Shown: positions 1 through 7,946 of the stretch, one piece after another
Position numbering within the stretch: the stretch's first letter is position 1
How the letters are laid out: every line of letters starts with the position of its first letter
Assembly (NCBI GenBank): GCA_947478315.1
Contig: CANJWF010000009.1
Span: 1 to 16,116 of the forward strand
Length of the DNA: 16,116 nucleotides
Reading direction: 5' to 3'
Source of the DNA: Sphingobacteriaceae bacterium
GTDB taxonomy: Bacteria; Bacteroidota; Bacteroidia; Sphingobacteriales; Sphingobacteriaceae
Position numbers and translations under genes: made by a program
The notes under the pieces: model-generated
The model's database searches: none
What the model saw: only the letters and a program-made list of their open reading frames with translations
Told to the model about the DNA's origin: nothing

Positions 1-93
1 AAAAACGACAAAACAAAAACATGCAGTATGAAAAGAAAAAGGAGGATAGCCGCTATGGACATTTCTTATTTACAAACACTCATGAATTTTTAA
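1..93 (+). CDS. Possible C-terminal end of a gene entering from the left
   Basis: The frame beginning at base 1 is open to a TAA at 91-93 and encodes about 30 residues, rich in Lys and Arg in its middle (KRKRR). It would overlap the end of the convergent potassium-channel gene by 14 bp. An AGGAGG at about 41-46 precedes an internal ATG at 55, but that would give only a 12-residue peptide. I do not recognise the residues, and an open frame this short can arise by chance, so this is only a candidate. Confidence 0.2.
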   Translation, partial: KNDKTKTCSMKRKRRIAAMDISYLQTLMNF

Positions 94-811
94 TGCGTTT
101 GCCCTGTAAATCTTTTTGAGACAATTCGTGTAACGGACTATTTTTATTAATATGATGCACTATTGTCCAAGGCATCGGAAAAAAAATTACCGAGGCGGTT
201 TCAATATCAAGATTATAATATTTACGGTTAATCCCTTCTTTTCCTTCTATTTTCATCGCCAATATAATTCTGACATTCATATCTATTAAAGTATTAGGTC
301 GAGCATTTACTATCCGAAACATCAATGCTTTTCCATCTTTATAAGGTGCGATGATGGCATTTTCGCTGAATTTAATAAAAGCTGTAGGTTTAGAAAAACG
401 TCCGTACACTATGCCTGTAGCAAAAGCAAAAAATAATAGCCCAAACAATGCTTCCATACCGCTTATTAGACCAGTAAGATAATCATGAGGATATATAGCT
501 CCGAACCCAACCGTAGTAAAGGCTTGCATACTAAACAAAAAACCTGTTAAAAATACATTACCAAAATGATGTCCACCCAATTTTTCAATACCGACAATCA
601 TATAAATCATCGCGAAAAAACAATTGGTAATCAGGTAAGTAATAATGATAATTGTTGAAATTTGAAGTGTCCCAATTGAGATTAAATAATGATAAAGATG
701 CCATTTCATCCCTTTCCGCTTCGAATTAAACGAACCATCTTTATTTATAATTCTATTTTTATTTTGATAATATTTTTCTCCTAATCCAGGATCACTTAAT
801 TGTTTTAACAT
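80..811 (-). CDS. Inward-rectifier (KirBac-type) potassium channel, C-terminally short
   Basis: Predicted inner-membrane potassium channel of the KirBac family. Seen in the 243-residue product: an N-terminal cytoplasmic stretch with the INKDG-type motif (about 22-26) common before the slide helix, a first membrane helix at about 49-72, a pore loop with selectivity filter TVGFG at 100-104, a second helix at about 113-137, and the start of the cytoplasmic immunoglobulin-like domain (FSENAIIAPYKDGKALMFR, then WTIVHHINKNSPLHELS). Family members usually have around 300 residues or more. This one stops shortly after the HxIxxxSPL segment, so the last strands of the cytoplasmic domain, which help gate and assemble the tetramer, are missing. 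No frame past the stop restores them. It lies 43 bp downstream of the DUF421 gene on the same strand and is probably co-transcribed with it. It is either a degraded gene or a naturally short channel. Confidence 0.85.
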   Translation of the reverse strand: MLKQLSDPGLGEKYYQNKNRIINKDGSFNSKRKGMKWHLYHYLISIGTLQISTIIIITYLITNCFFAMIYMIVGIEKLGGHHFGNVFLTGFLFSMQAFTTVGFGAIYPHDYLTGLISGMEALFGLLFFAFATGIVYGRFSKPTAFIKFSENAIIAPYKDGKALMFRIVNARPNTLIDMNVRIILAMKIEGKEGINRKYYNLDIETASVIFFPMPWTIVHHINKNSPLHELSQKDLQGKRIKNS

Positions 812-854
812 ACAGCTATGTTCCGTTTTTAATATTTTTTAGATTAGTAGATTC

Positions 855-1376
855 TTAACCAGCAGTTTCTACTTTTTTCCTCCTTTTACGATGTTGCACA
901 CTTTGATGTTTATAGTCACTAGACAACACACTCACATTACCATCTGTTTCTAAAACTAATAAATTAACTTCCTCAACACTTTTACAACCATGCTCGCGAA
1001 TAGTTTCGTAAAGTTCATTAAAAGACATTTGTGCTTTACGCATCTGATTTTCGTCAATTTTCCCCCGATAAATGACAATAATAGGCTCTCCTTCTACTAA
1101 CTTTTGAAAACGAGGGAAACGATAAATTAAATATTTAAAAATGAAATTGACACCAAACAATGTTGCTGCTGCCACCAATCCACCTATGAGAGAAGTATCT
1201 GAACCTACCATCGCATTTTGTACAGCATTACTAATCAGCAACACAAATACTAAATCTGTAACCGAAAGCTGAGCTAAGGTTTTTTTTCCAAACACACGAA
1301 GTGCCACAACTATAAATAGATATACTGTTGCAGAACTTACCATAATATGATTAACACTAAGTACTAAAGATTTCAT
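855..1376 (-). CDS. DUF421 (YetF-type) inner-membrane protein
   Basis: The 173-residue product has three hydrophobic helices (about 11-29, 37-56 and 62-84) followed by a soluble domain at about 88-160. Features typical of the DUF421/YetF family are the RVFGKKTLAQLSVTDLVFVL segment after helix 1, the second helix with ISNAVQNAM, the conserved EGEPIIVIYRGKID start of the soluble domain, and the later VLETDGNVSVL strand. The family is widespread in bacteria and its molecular role is largely unknown; some members affect spore or membrane physiology. The tail is basic (HRKRRKKVE). ATG at 1376 gives full-length helix 1; Met12 (1343) is a less likely start because it would clip it. The gene precedes the potassium-channel gene by 43 bp, suggesting a two-gene membrane operon. 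Confidence 0.85.
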   Translation of the reverse strand: MKSLVLSVNHIMVSSATVYLFIVVALRVFGKKTLAQLSVTDLVFVLLISNAVQNAMVGSDTSLIGGLVAAATLFGVNFIFKYLIYRFPRFQKLVEGEPIIVIYRGKIDENQMRKAQMSFNELYETIREHGCKSVEEVNLLVLETDGNVSVLSSDYKHQSVQHRKRRKKVETAG

Positions 1377-1400
1377 TAAAATAAAATTATTCGTTTGCGT

Positions 1401-1553
1401 TTATTTTTTATGGAACTCATGCATGAGCTTCGCAAGTTGTTTTTCAAGGTCGAAATAGGACTTCGAAGCGTGATTATCTTCGATGTATTCGTTAGGCATC
1501 GCAAGTGGTAATGGATAAATATCTGCATGAATGACAAAATCGGGCAGTAGAAT
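1401..1553 (-). pseudogene. Unrecognised gene remnant (C-terminal fragment)
   Basis: A 50-codon open frame ends at TAA 1401-1403, 25 bp upstream of the DUF421 start. It is preceded by a stop codon and lacks a convincing start near its beginning; an internal Met is at 1497-1499. Its residues look protein-like, with segments such as LPDFVIHADIYPLPLAMPNE and then FDLEKQLAKLMHEFHKK, which could form an amphipathic C-terminal helix. I do not recognise the family. The longer frame covering 1376-1621 on the same strand looks less protein-like (rich in Arg, Ser and Cys), so I treat that one as a shadow. Confidence 0.3.
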
Positions 1554-1816
1554 CTATTAAAAAAATCTTGACTCCTCATGCCAGTAGTAGCACATCGGCG
1601 GCTATCATATAAAATCTCCATTTATTACCCCTTAAATCGATTAAATACGAATAACGGCATTTATTGAATAGTGGCACAATCAAGACGTAAATTTCATGTA
1701 TTTTTTTGATGCTTTTACAAAACATCGACATGGCAAAGCATCAAAATTGAAAGAAAATTCTACCTTTGTCACTCGTAAAAAAGAACCTTTTTCATTAGTG
1801 TTTGCTTATAAAGGGT

Positions 1817-1842
1817 ATTCATGACTGCAAAGCGCTAATTAC
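1817..1842 (-). repeat. 26-bp repeat, inverted copy of 12293-12318
   Basis: Read on the minus strand this 26-mer matches the plus strand at 12293-12318 at 23 of 26 positions, sharing the core CGCAGTCATGAAT or TGCAGTCATGAAT after AGCGCTT. The flanks are not similar. Both copies sit in degenerate gaps. Confidence 0.5.
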
Positions 1843-1973
1843 ATCGGTTGGATAGAAATCGGTCGTTGGCATTTCATCTGAGAATTATTCACGAGTATTT
1901 GGGTTTGTTTATAGTGTTTTCACATAGCTTTACGAGTTTTGATGGCTCTAACGAGCTCATCTGCTTTATCAGT

Positions 1974-2019
1974 CCAACTACGTCATTCATTTGGTGATAA
2001 TACTTATGAATATTTCAAC
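1974..2019 (+). repeat. 46-bp diverged direct repeat, copy 1
   Basis: This stretch aligns without gaps to 12632-12677 at 35 of 46 positions, beginning with 16 identical bases (CCAACTACGTCATTCA). An ATG at 2006-2008 aligns exactly with the chosen start codon of the barrel gene at 12664-12666. Some weaker similarity continues upstream (FTSF-coding stretch at about 1931-1942 versus about 12568-12579). Confidence 0.5.
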
Positions 2020-2121
2020 ACGGAAAGAGTTATTTTTTAAAGATTGTAGGGTTTTCTGTTACGTTAGAGAATGGACTCAACTTTACATTTAGTATCCTGC
2101 AACAAATATATTATAAGCACA

Positions 2122-2129
2122 TATTTTTG
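2122..2129 (+). promoter_or_regulatory. Possible -7 element for carA
   Basis: TATTTTTG fits the Bacteroidota -7 consensus TAnnTTTG and lies 92 bp upstream of the carA start. No clear -33 element (TTG/TTTG) is visible at the expected distance, so this is weak. Confidence 0.25.
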
Positions 2130-2221
2130 TAGGCAGTTGTTTTCTAAAGCCTCTTCTATCGTTTTACGTAAACCAATGTTGCTAACCATTGATTTAAAAC
2201 AAAAAAATCAAACTCATTATT

Positions 2222-3319
2222 ATGACAACACATACTAAACATGCTGCTGTTTTACTACTTGCTGATGGCACTATTTTTCATGGAAAAGCTGTTGGAAAAA
2301 TAGGAATAACAACAGGCGAAATATGTTTTAATACGGGAATGACTGGTTATCAAGAAGTATTTACTGACCCATCTTATTTCGGTCAAATTATGGTTACCAC
2401 CAATGCTCATATTGGCAACTATGGTATTCAACGTCAAGAAGTGGAATCAGAAAGTATAAAAATTTCGGGACTCGTTTGCAAGAATTTCAATAACGGATAT
2501 AGCAGAAAACAAGCCTCATTGTCTGTTGGAGACTATTTTAAAGAAGAAAACATTGTAGGTATCGCCGACGTAGATACGCGTTCATTGGTTAGACATATCC
2601 GTAATAAAGGTGCAATGAATGCCATCATTTCATCAGAAACGTTAGACATCCCTACGTTAATGGAGCAACTCAAACAAGTTCCTTCTATGGAAGGGCTAGA
2701 ACTTTCTTCAAAAGTTAGCACCAACAAAGCGTACTTTGTTGGTAACGAAAATGCCCAATACAAGGTAGCAGTATTGGATTTAGGTGTTAAAAAGAATATA
2801 CTACGTTGTTTGGCAGATAGAGAAGTGTATTGCAAAGTATTCCCTGCAAAAACATCTTTTTCAGAAATGCAATCTTGGAATCCAGACGGATTTTTTATTT
2901 CAAATGGCCCTGGCGACCCATCAGCCATGCCTTACGCCATAGATACCGTTAAGGAAATTCTTAAAACAAACAAACCTCTTTTTGGAATTTGTTTGGGGCA
3001 CCAAATTTTGGCTTTGGCTAACGGTATTGGAACCCAAAAGATGTTTAACGGTCATAGAGGGTTAAATCACCCCGTAAAAAATATTATTAAAAATCGCTGT
3101 GAAGTAACCTCACAAAATCATGGGTTTGGAGTGATTGCATCTGATATAAAAAATTCAGATCGTATTGAAATAACACATATTAACCTCAACGACCAATCTA
3201 TAGAAGGTATTCGGGTAAAAGGTAAAAAGGCTTTTTCTGTTCAATATCACCCTGAGTCTTCTCCTGGACCACATGACTCTCGATATTTATTCGATGAATT
3301 TATAGATTTATTAAAATAA
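2222..3319 (+). CDS. carA: Carbamoyl-phosphate synthase, small (glutamine amidotransferase) subunit
   Basis: CarA hydrolyses glutamine and passes ammonia to CarB, which makes carbamoyl phosphate for arginine and pyrimidine synthesis in the cytoplasm. The 365-residue product has the N-terminal CPSase small-chain domain (LADGTIFHGKAVGKIGITTG, then FNTGMTGYQEVFTDPSY, about 12-52; DVDTRSLVRHIR at about 117-128). It also has a class I glutamine amidotransferase domain from about 180. The catalytic triad is visible: Cys257 in FGICLGHQ, and His343 and Glu345 in YHPESSPGPHDS. The oxyanion segment ISNGPGDP is present. Length is normal for the family. Start at ATG 2222. carB is not beside it; the next gene, sucD, is convergent. 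The stop codon runs directly into the long inverted repeat that should terminate transcription. Confidence 0.97.
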   Translation: MTTHTKHAAVLLLADGTIFHGKAVGKIGITTGEICFNTGMTGYQEVFTDPSYFGQIMVTTNAHIGNYGIQRQEVESESIKISGLVCKNFNNGYSRKQASLSVGDYFKEENIVGIADVDTRSLVRHIRNKGAMNAIISSETLDIPTLMEQLKQVPSMEGLELSSKVSTNKAYFVGNENAQYKVAVLDLGVKKNILRCLADREVYCKVFPAKTSFSEMQSWNPDGFFISNGPGDPSAMPYAIDTVKEILKTNKPLFGICLGHQILALANGIGTQKMFNGHRGLNHPVKNIIKNRCEVTSQNHGFGVIASDIKNSDRIEITHINLNDQSIEGIRVKGKKAFSVQYHPESSPGPHDSRYLFDEFIDLLK

Positions 3320-3378
3320 TATTACTCATTAAAAAAGCCCTTTTGAATTTTCAAAAGGGCTTTTTTAATGAGTAATAT
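3319..3378. terminator. Bidirectional intrinsic terminator between carA and sucD
   Basis: Arms 3319-3346 and 3351-3378 form a perfect 28-bp inverted repeat around a 4-base loop (ATTT). The core is AAAAAAGCCCTTTTGA paired with TCAAAAGGGCTTTTTT, so a T-tract follows the GC part of the hairpin on either strand. It begins at the last base of the carA stop and ends 24 bp before the sucD stop. The arms extend about 11 bp beyond the A/T tract (TATTACTCATT side), which is longer than a terminator needs. Confidence 0.9.
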
Positions 3379-3402
3379 CTCTCGATATACAAATTATTTG
3401 AT

Positions 3403-4287
3403 TTATAATTTTCCTATTTTTTTGAGTTCTTCCACCATTGCCTCTCCAATAGTTGCAGGCGACTCAACCACGCGAATACCGCATTCTCTCATAATTTTCA
3501 TTTTCGCTGCAGCTGTATCTTCATCTCCTCCAACAATAGCTCCTGCATGTCCCATTCTTCTTCCCGGAGGAGCTGTTTGACCAGCTATAAATCCCACTAC
3601 AGGTTTGGTACCATGCTCTTGAATCCATCGTGCGGCTTCGGCTTCCATTCCCCCTCCAATTTCTCCTATCATAATGATACCATCTGTTTCTGAATCATTC
3701 ATCAGCAATTCTACAGCCTCTTTGGTGGTAGTTCCAATGATAGGGTCTCCGCCTATGCCAATAGCGGTAGATTGACCCAAACCTTGTTTAGTAATTTGGT
3801 CTACGGCTTCATAGGTTAAGGTTCCCGATTTTGAAACAATTCCTATACGACCTGGTTTGAAAATAAATCCTGGCATAATGCCTATTTTGGCTTCTCCTGC
3901 AGTGATGATACCAGGACAATTAGGTCCAATTAATCTACAGGCTTTCCCATTAAGATATTCTTTGACATAAATCATGTCTTTGGTTGGAATACCTTCGGTG
4001 ATACAAACAATAACTTTAATACCTGCATCTGCTGCTTCCATAATTGCATCTGCTGCAAATGGTGGAGGCACAAAAATGATAGATACATCTGCTCCTGTTT
4101 TTGCAACTGCATCAGCTACTGTATTAAATACAGGACGGTCTAAATGTTTTTGTCCGCCTTTTCCTGGAGTTACTCCTCCTACCACATTTGTTCCATACTC
4201 AATCATTTGAGTAGCATGATAGGTTCCTTCATTGCCGGTAAAACCTTGAACAATGACTTTTGAATTCTTATTGACTAATACGCTCAT
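3403..4287 (-). CDS. sucD: Succinyl-CoA synthetase (ADP/GDP-forming), alpha subunit
   Basis: SucD with SucC interconverts succinyl-CoA and succinate with ATP or GTP formation in the TCA cycle (cytoplasm). The 294-residue product has the N-terminal CoA-binding fold (VIVQGFTGNEGTYHATQMIE, about 11-30, and GGVTPGKGGQKH, about 37-48), the ligase domain (GPNCPGI at about 120-126, then IGIVSKSGTLTYE), and the phosphorylated active-site His247 in RRMGHAGAIVGG. Length matches the family. sucC is not adjacent. A Bacteroidota-type -7 motif lies 24 bp upstream of the ATG, and there are 212 bp of non-coding sequence to the M1 peptidase gene, so it is probably transcribed on its own. Confidence 0.97.
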   Translation of the reverse strand: MSVLVNKNSKVIVQGFTGNEGTYHATQMIEYGTNVVGGVTPGKGGQKHLDRPVFNTVADAVAKTGADVSIIFVPPPFAADAIMEAADAGIKVIVCITEGIPTKDMIYVKEYLNGKACRLIGPNCPGIITAGEAKIGIMPGFIFKPGRIGIVSKSGTLTYEAVDQITKQGLGQSTAIGIGGDPIIGTTTKEAVELLMNDSETDGIIMIGEIGGGMEAEAARWIQEHGTKPVVGFIAGQTAPPGRRMGHAGAIVGGDEDTAAAKMKIMRECGIRVVESPATIGEAMVEELKKIGKL

Positions 4288-4310
4288 CGTACCTATAATT
4301 TTTTACGTCG

Positions 4311-4318
4311 CAAAGCTA
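4311..4318 (-). promoter_or_regulatory. Probable -7 element for sucD
   Basis: On the minus strand the bases read TAGCTTTG, a match to TAnnTTTG, 23 bp before the sucD ATG. That would give a very short 5' leader. No good -33 TTTG is visible, so the call rests on the -7 motif and its position. Confidence 0.4.
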
Positions 4319-4499
4319 AGATTTTACGTCTAATTTTATCTGAAAATAATTTGTTTTTTTAGCCCTCTTACAAAAGCGGCTCTATTCACTATTATTATAT
4401 TTTAAACTATTGTTAATCAGAAATTTAATAAAAAATAATGATAGCCCGTGTGTATTTATATTTCATTCGTTCTATAATTAAGGATAAATGAGCCTGTTG

Positions 4500-6581
4500 C
4501 TATTTCACTTCTTCTTTTAAGGCTTTTTGCACGCTCGGAGAAATGTCTTTAGCTGTCATTTTTAATACTTTTTTTAATTGTTTGTGTGTAATAAAATTTT
4601 TCTTTAGGCATTTAACCGCTTGAGCCCTTATCAATGGCTTAGGGTCATTGATAGCAAGCGCTTTTATTGCCTCAAAGAATACTTCTCGTTGGTTATTTGA
4701 AAATTGTTCTATGTTTTTCAGTGCTACCATTCGCACATACCAAACAGTGTCGACTAAGGCCTCTAGCAATAGTGCTTGGGTAGAATTTTCGTCCCGATAA
4801 TTATTAATGGAACCTTGTAAGGCGTCCACTTTATCTGCCAAAGAAGGTGTGTGAGCATATTGAAAAATATAAGCTGCTAAGGTTTTTGTTTCTACTTTTT
4901 CTGCAGGCACTATTCTTTCTTCATCAATATTAACCAATATTGGAGGAGCATTCAAAGAAAAGGTAAAAGTTTGTGAGCGCTCGGTTAACAAAATAGGTTG
5001 ATGTCGTTTCCTATTATCTGCTTCATAAATATCGACCGTCAGAGGAAGTCGATAAACTGGATATTGTGGGTCTTGCAGTTGCTTAATGGTAACACTAAGT
5101 ATGGCATTCTGTTGGTTATAAGTTGTTTGAACATTTAATTTCGGATGCCCAGGTGATAGAAACCATTGGTTAAAAAACCAGTTTAAATCCATCCCTGAGA
5201 CTTCTTCAAATGCTATGCGTAAATCGTGAATTTCAGCTGTTTTGTAGGCATTTTTTTTTAGATATAAATTCAGTCCTAAAAAAAACACTTCGTCGGTTAA
5301 AATTTTTCTAAGGTAATGTAAGATTAAGCCCCCTTTTTGGTAAGAAAAAACATCAAACATTTTTTCTCTATCTGAGTAATCATAACGTATTAGACTGACT
5401 TGCTTTGATTTTTCCGAATTTTTAAGATACGTTGTCCAATCGATATAATTGGCAATATCTGCCTCAGTTTTTCCATATTTATGTTCTGCCCATAGGTATT
5501 CTCCATAAGTGGCAAATGATTCATTAAGGGGTAAATTAGCCCAGGATTCACAAGTAACTAAATCTCCAAACCATTGATGGAACAGTTCATGTGCTATAAT
5601 GTCTTCATGTGTATTATCGGCATAATCTGCCGTGGTCATATTCATCCTATCGAAAAAAACAGATGCCGAGGTATTTTCCATCGCTCCACTCACAAACTCT
5701 CTGACCACAATTTGGGAATACTTATCCCAAGGGTAATTAATTCCTAGCTTGTTACTAAAAAAATCAATCATTTCGGGAGTATTACCAAAAATAAGCTTGG
5801 CATTTTTAGAAAATGTGGGTTCCATATAATAACTCACTTCCATTTCTTTCCAATGGTCTGTGTAAACATCAAATGTGCCTATAGCAATCATGGCTAAATA
5901 AGTCGCGTGTGGAATTGTCTGTTTCCAAACATCAGTACGGCTACCGTTTAAATTTTTATGTGAAGAAACCAACAAACCATTAGAAAGCGTTGTTAACGTA
6001 CTGTCTACCGTTAAACGAATTTCTTGAGTCATTTTTTCTTGTGGCCCGTTAATGGTGGGGAACCAACTGGAGTTACATTCGGTTTCACCCTGCGTCCATA
6101 ATTGACGTAGATGCTTAGGCTCTTTAATAAAGTAAATGCCCCTATCGTCTTTAGACGGTATATCTTTTCCTTCTTTTAGGGTATAAGGCTGGGCTACATA
6201 GTCGATATAAAGGTGAAAGGTCTGACCAGGTTGATATGTTTTATCTAGTTCAATATCAAGCAAATGATTGTCGTATGTGTATGTCAAGGATTTGGTTGGT
6301 ACTTGATATTGTGCATCTAACAAACTGATGTGATTTATTTTAAAACCATTAGCATTTAGAACAATATGATTTTGAGCATAGGCATAGGGTTGGGCTACAA
6401 TACTCGCCTTACCTATCACCAAACTACTATCCCAATTAAAGCTCAGGTCTAACTTAGTGTGTATGATATCTATAATTTTAGGATAGGTTTCTCGATAAGT
6501 TTTAGTGGAGTCATTTTGTGCAAAAACTGTTAAACCCAATAAAGTTAAAACAAGGGTGAGACGATATGCCAATATTCGCAT
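4500..6581 (-). CDS. Secreted M1-family aminopeptidase with C-terminal HEAT-like region
   Basis: Predicted exported zinc aminopeptidase that trims N-terminal residues from peptides. The 693-residue product begins with a Sec signal peptide (RILAYRLTLVLTLLGLTVFA, likely cut before Gln22). The M1 N-terminal beta domain follows. Catalytic features are visible: the substrate-binding GAMEN motif at 299-303, the zinc site HELFH at 331-335 with the third ligand Glu354 in NESFA, and the catalytic Tyr414 in SYQKGG. The end (about 600-693) is helical and repeat-like (VRMVALKNIEQF, then LIRAQAVKCLKKNF), resembling HEAT repeats found at the end of some M1 enzymes. It starts 93 bp downstream of the ABC-2 permease gene on the same strand and may be read with it. 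Permease and M1 peptidase domains are known to occur together in Bacteroidota, so a shared role is plausible but inferred. Confidence 0.95.
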   Translation of the reverse strand: MRILAYRLTLVLTLLGLTVFAQNDSTKTYRETYPKIIDIIHTKLDLSFNWDSSLVIGKASIVAQPYAYAQNHIVLNANGFKINHISLLDAQYQVPTKSLTYTYDNHLLDIELDKTYQPGQTFHLYIDYVAQPYTLKEGKDIPSKDDRGIYFIKEPKHLRQLWTQGETECNSSWFPTINGPQEKMTQEIRLTVDSTLTTLSNGLLVSSHKNLNGSRTDVWKQTIPHATYLAMIAIGTFDVYTDHWKEMEVSYYMEPTFSKNAKLIFGNTPEMIDFFSNKLGINYPWDKYSQIVVREFVSGAMENTSASVFFDRMNMTTADYADNTHEDIIAHELFHQWFGDLVTCESWANLPLNESFATYGEYLWAEHKYGKTEADIANYIDWTTYLKNSEKSKQVSLIRYDYSDREKMFDVFSYQKGGLILHYLRKILTDEVFFLGLNLYLKKNAYKTAEIHDLRIAFEEVSGMDLNWFFNQWFLSPGHPKLNVQTTYNQQNAILSVTIKQLQDPQYPVYRLPLTVDIYEADNRKRHQPILLTERSQTFTFSLNAPPILVNIDEERIVPAEKVETKTLAAYIFQYAHTPSLADKVDALQGSINNYRDENSTQALLLEALVDTVWYVRMVALKNIEQFSNNQREVFFEAIKALAINDPKPLIRAQAVKCLKKNFITHKQLKKVLKMTAKDISPSVQKALKEEVK

Positions 6582-6674
6582 AGTGATAAATCAAGTAATG
6601 TAATCAATTGTGTTTGTAGATAATTGCGGTATGCAAAACCCTCAATTCATTATTGGGCTATAAACTAAAAAAGT

Positions 6675-7760
6675 CTATTCCCACTTAAATACCTTAATAG
6701 CAATTGTGTACGCAAATACACCCCAAATGACGAGAATGAGTATCGATTGCCACACATCGCACAATCCTACTCCTTCAAAGGCAACCTGCCGCAAGGCATC
6801 GTTTAAATGTGTTAATGGCAAAGCTCTACTAATGGGTTGCAACCACGACGGAAAATTATCAATGGAAAAAAAAGTACCTGATAGCAGAAATTGAGGTAAT
6901 GTAATGATATTGGCAAAAGGAGGAACGGCATGTTCGTTTTTTGCAATACCTGAAACTACAAATCCGAAACCCATAAAAACAATTAAAGCAATAATAGACA
7001 AAACAAGCATATTCCCTAACGTAGTCCATCCGTTTATAAGTGTATAACCCAAACAAAAACGACCGATGGCAATAATGATAATTGCACCTAACAAGGCAAA
7101 TACGATTCTACTAATCCCCTCCCCCAAAATGATACTCGATTTTCTCACAGGAGTTGCGAAAAACCGCTTGATGACTAACGAGACTCTTAAATTTAAAAAT
7201 GCAAATGCTGTACCAAATACACCACTACTTAATAAAGCAAATCCTAACTGACCTGGTAAAATAAAATCTATAGATTTATATTCTCGAACTATCGTAGTAT
7301 GTTCATGCACCTGCACCAATGAGGAAGATACGGTATTAGAAGTGTAAGAAGCTGTAATTTGATTAAAAATTATCCTAAAGAGCGTAGCTTCTGTAGGTGC
7401 AATGTTAGAATAAGTAACATTCACGACATACTTAGGAGTATGTTGTGATACCGGAGATATGTTAATTAAAGCACCTATTTGTCCCTTATTAAAGGCTCTT
7501 TGAATATCTTTATCGACACTTACAATTTTTACGAGTTTGCTGTTTTGAAGAGATTTAAAAATTGGATTAATTGTGTCTGAATGTTTATCAAAAGCGATTT
7601 TTATAGTGGGTGTTCTTCCTCCAATAAACCCAAATACCAATATAAATATCATCGGAAATAGTAGACTGAAAACCACCGCCGAAGGACTTCTTAAAATAGA
7701 GCGAAAACTTGCCTTAGCAATAGCGAAGGTGGCTTGAGCATGGTTGTAAGGTTTAATCAT
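6675..7760 (-). CDS. ABC-2 type exporter permease
   Basis: Inner-membrane subunit of an ABC-2 exporter. The 361-residue product has the usual plan of the ABC2_membrane_3 (YhhJ/NatB-like) group: a first membrane helix at about 27-47, a large extracytoplasmic loop of about 125 residues, then five helices between about 165 and 358 with the family-typical segments FILPGQLGFALLSSGVF, KRFFATPVRKSSIILGE, and FANIITLPQFLLSGTFF followed by PLTHLNDALRQV. Substrate is unknown. The matching ATPase is most likely the one encoded at 9586-10344 on the same strand; the lipoprotein gene at 7947-9347 lies between the two. A 7-bp hairpin (CGTTTTA/TAAAACG, 7787-7805) lies just upstream of the start and is of uncertain meaning. 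Confidence 0.92.
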   Translation of the reverse strand: MIKPYNHAQATFAIAKASFRSILRSPSAVVFSLLFPMIFILVFGFIGGRTPTIKIAFDKHSDTINPIFKSLQNSKLVKIVSVDKDIQRAFNKGQIGALINISPVSQHTPKYVVNVTYSNIAPTEATLFRIIFNQITASYTSNTVSSSLVQVHEHTTIVREYKSIDFILPGQLGFALLSSGVFGTAFAFLNLRVSLVIKRFFATPVRKSSIILGEGISRIVFALLGAIIIIAIGRFCLGYTLINGWTTLGNMLVLSIIALIVFMGFGFVVSGIAKNEHAVPPFANIITLPQFLLSGTFFSIDNFPSWLQPISRALPLTHLNDALRQVAFEGVGLCDVWQSILILVIWGVFAYTIAIKVFKWE

Positions 7761-7946
7761 AACATTTAAAAAATTGGGGACTTAAACGTTTTATTTCTTA
7801 AAACGCCAATGATACAGAATTAATAATTAAGAAAACACATAGCCTAATACCACAAATATTCCTATTAATGTAGTATTGTTTAAAAATTACGCAAAAAGTT
7901 AATTATTAATCTAAAAACAACATAAAGACACGTTTAACAGAAAATG

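Larger units (their letters stand above)
1377..2221. other. 845-bp gap with gene debris and repeats
   Basis: No intact gene is supported here. Besides the remnant at 1401-1553, three short protein-like frames are visible: plus strand 1696-1824 (42 residues, beginning MYFFDAFTKHRHGKASKLK), minus strand 2064-2189 (41 residues, beginning MVSNIGLRKTIEEALENN), and stretches on the minus strand at about 1830-2030 broken by stops in all frames. None is recognised. The gap also holds one member of each of two repeat pairs shared with the gap at 11902-12663. The picture is of one or more decayed genes, possibly a decayed insertion element, but no transposase motif can be named. Confidence 0.4.

Noticed and set aside
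1376..1621. 81-residue minus-strand open frame upstream of DUF421
   Set aside because: Composition is not protein-like (many Arg, Ser, Cys, Ile runs), and another frame of the same stretch (1401-1553) looks more like real coding sequence.
7787..7805. 7-bp hairpin upstream of the permease as a terminator
   Set aside because: The stem is short and AT-rich with no clear T-run after it.
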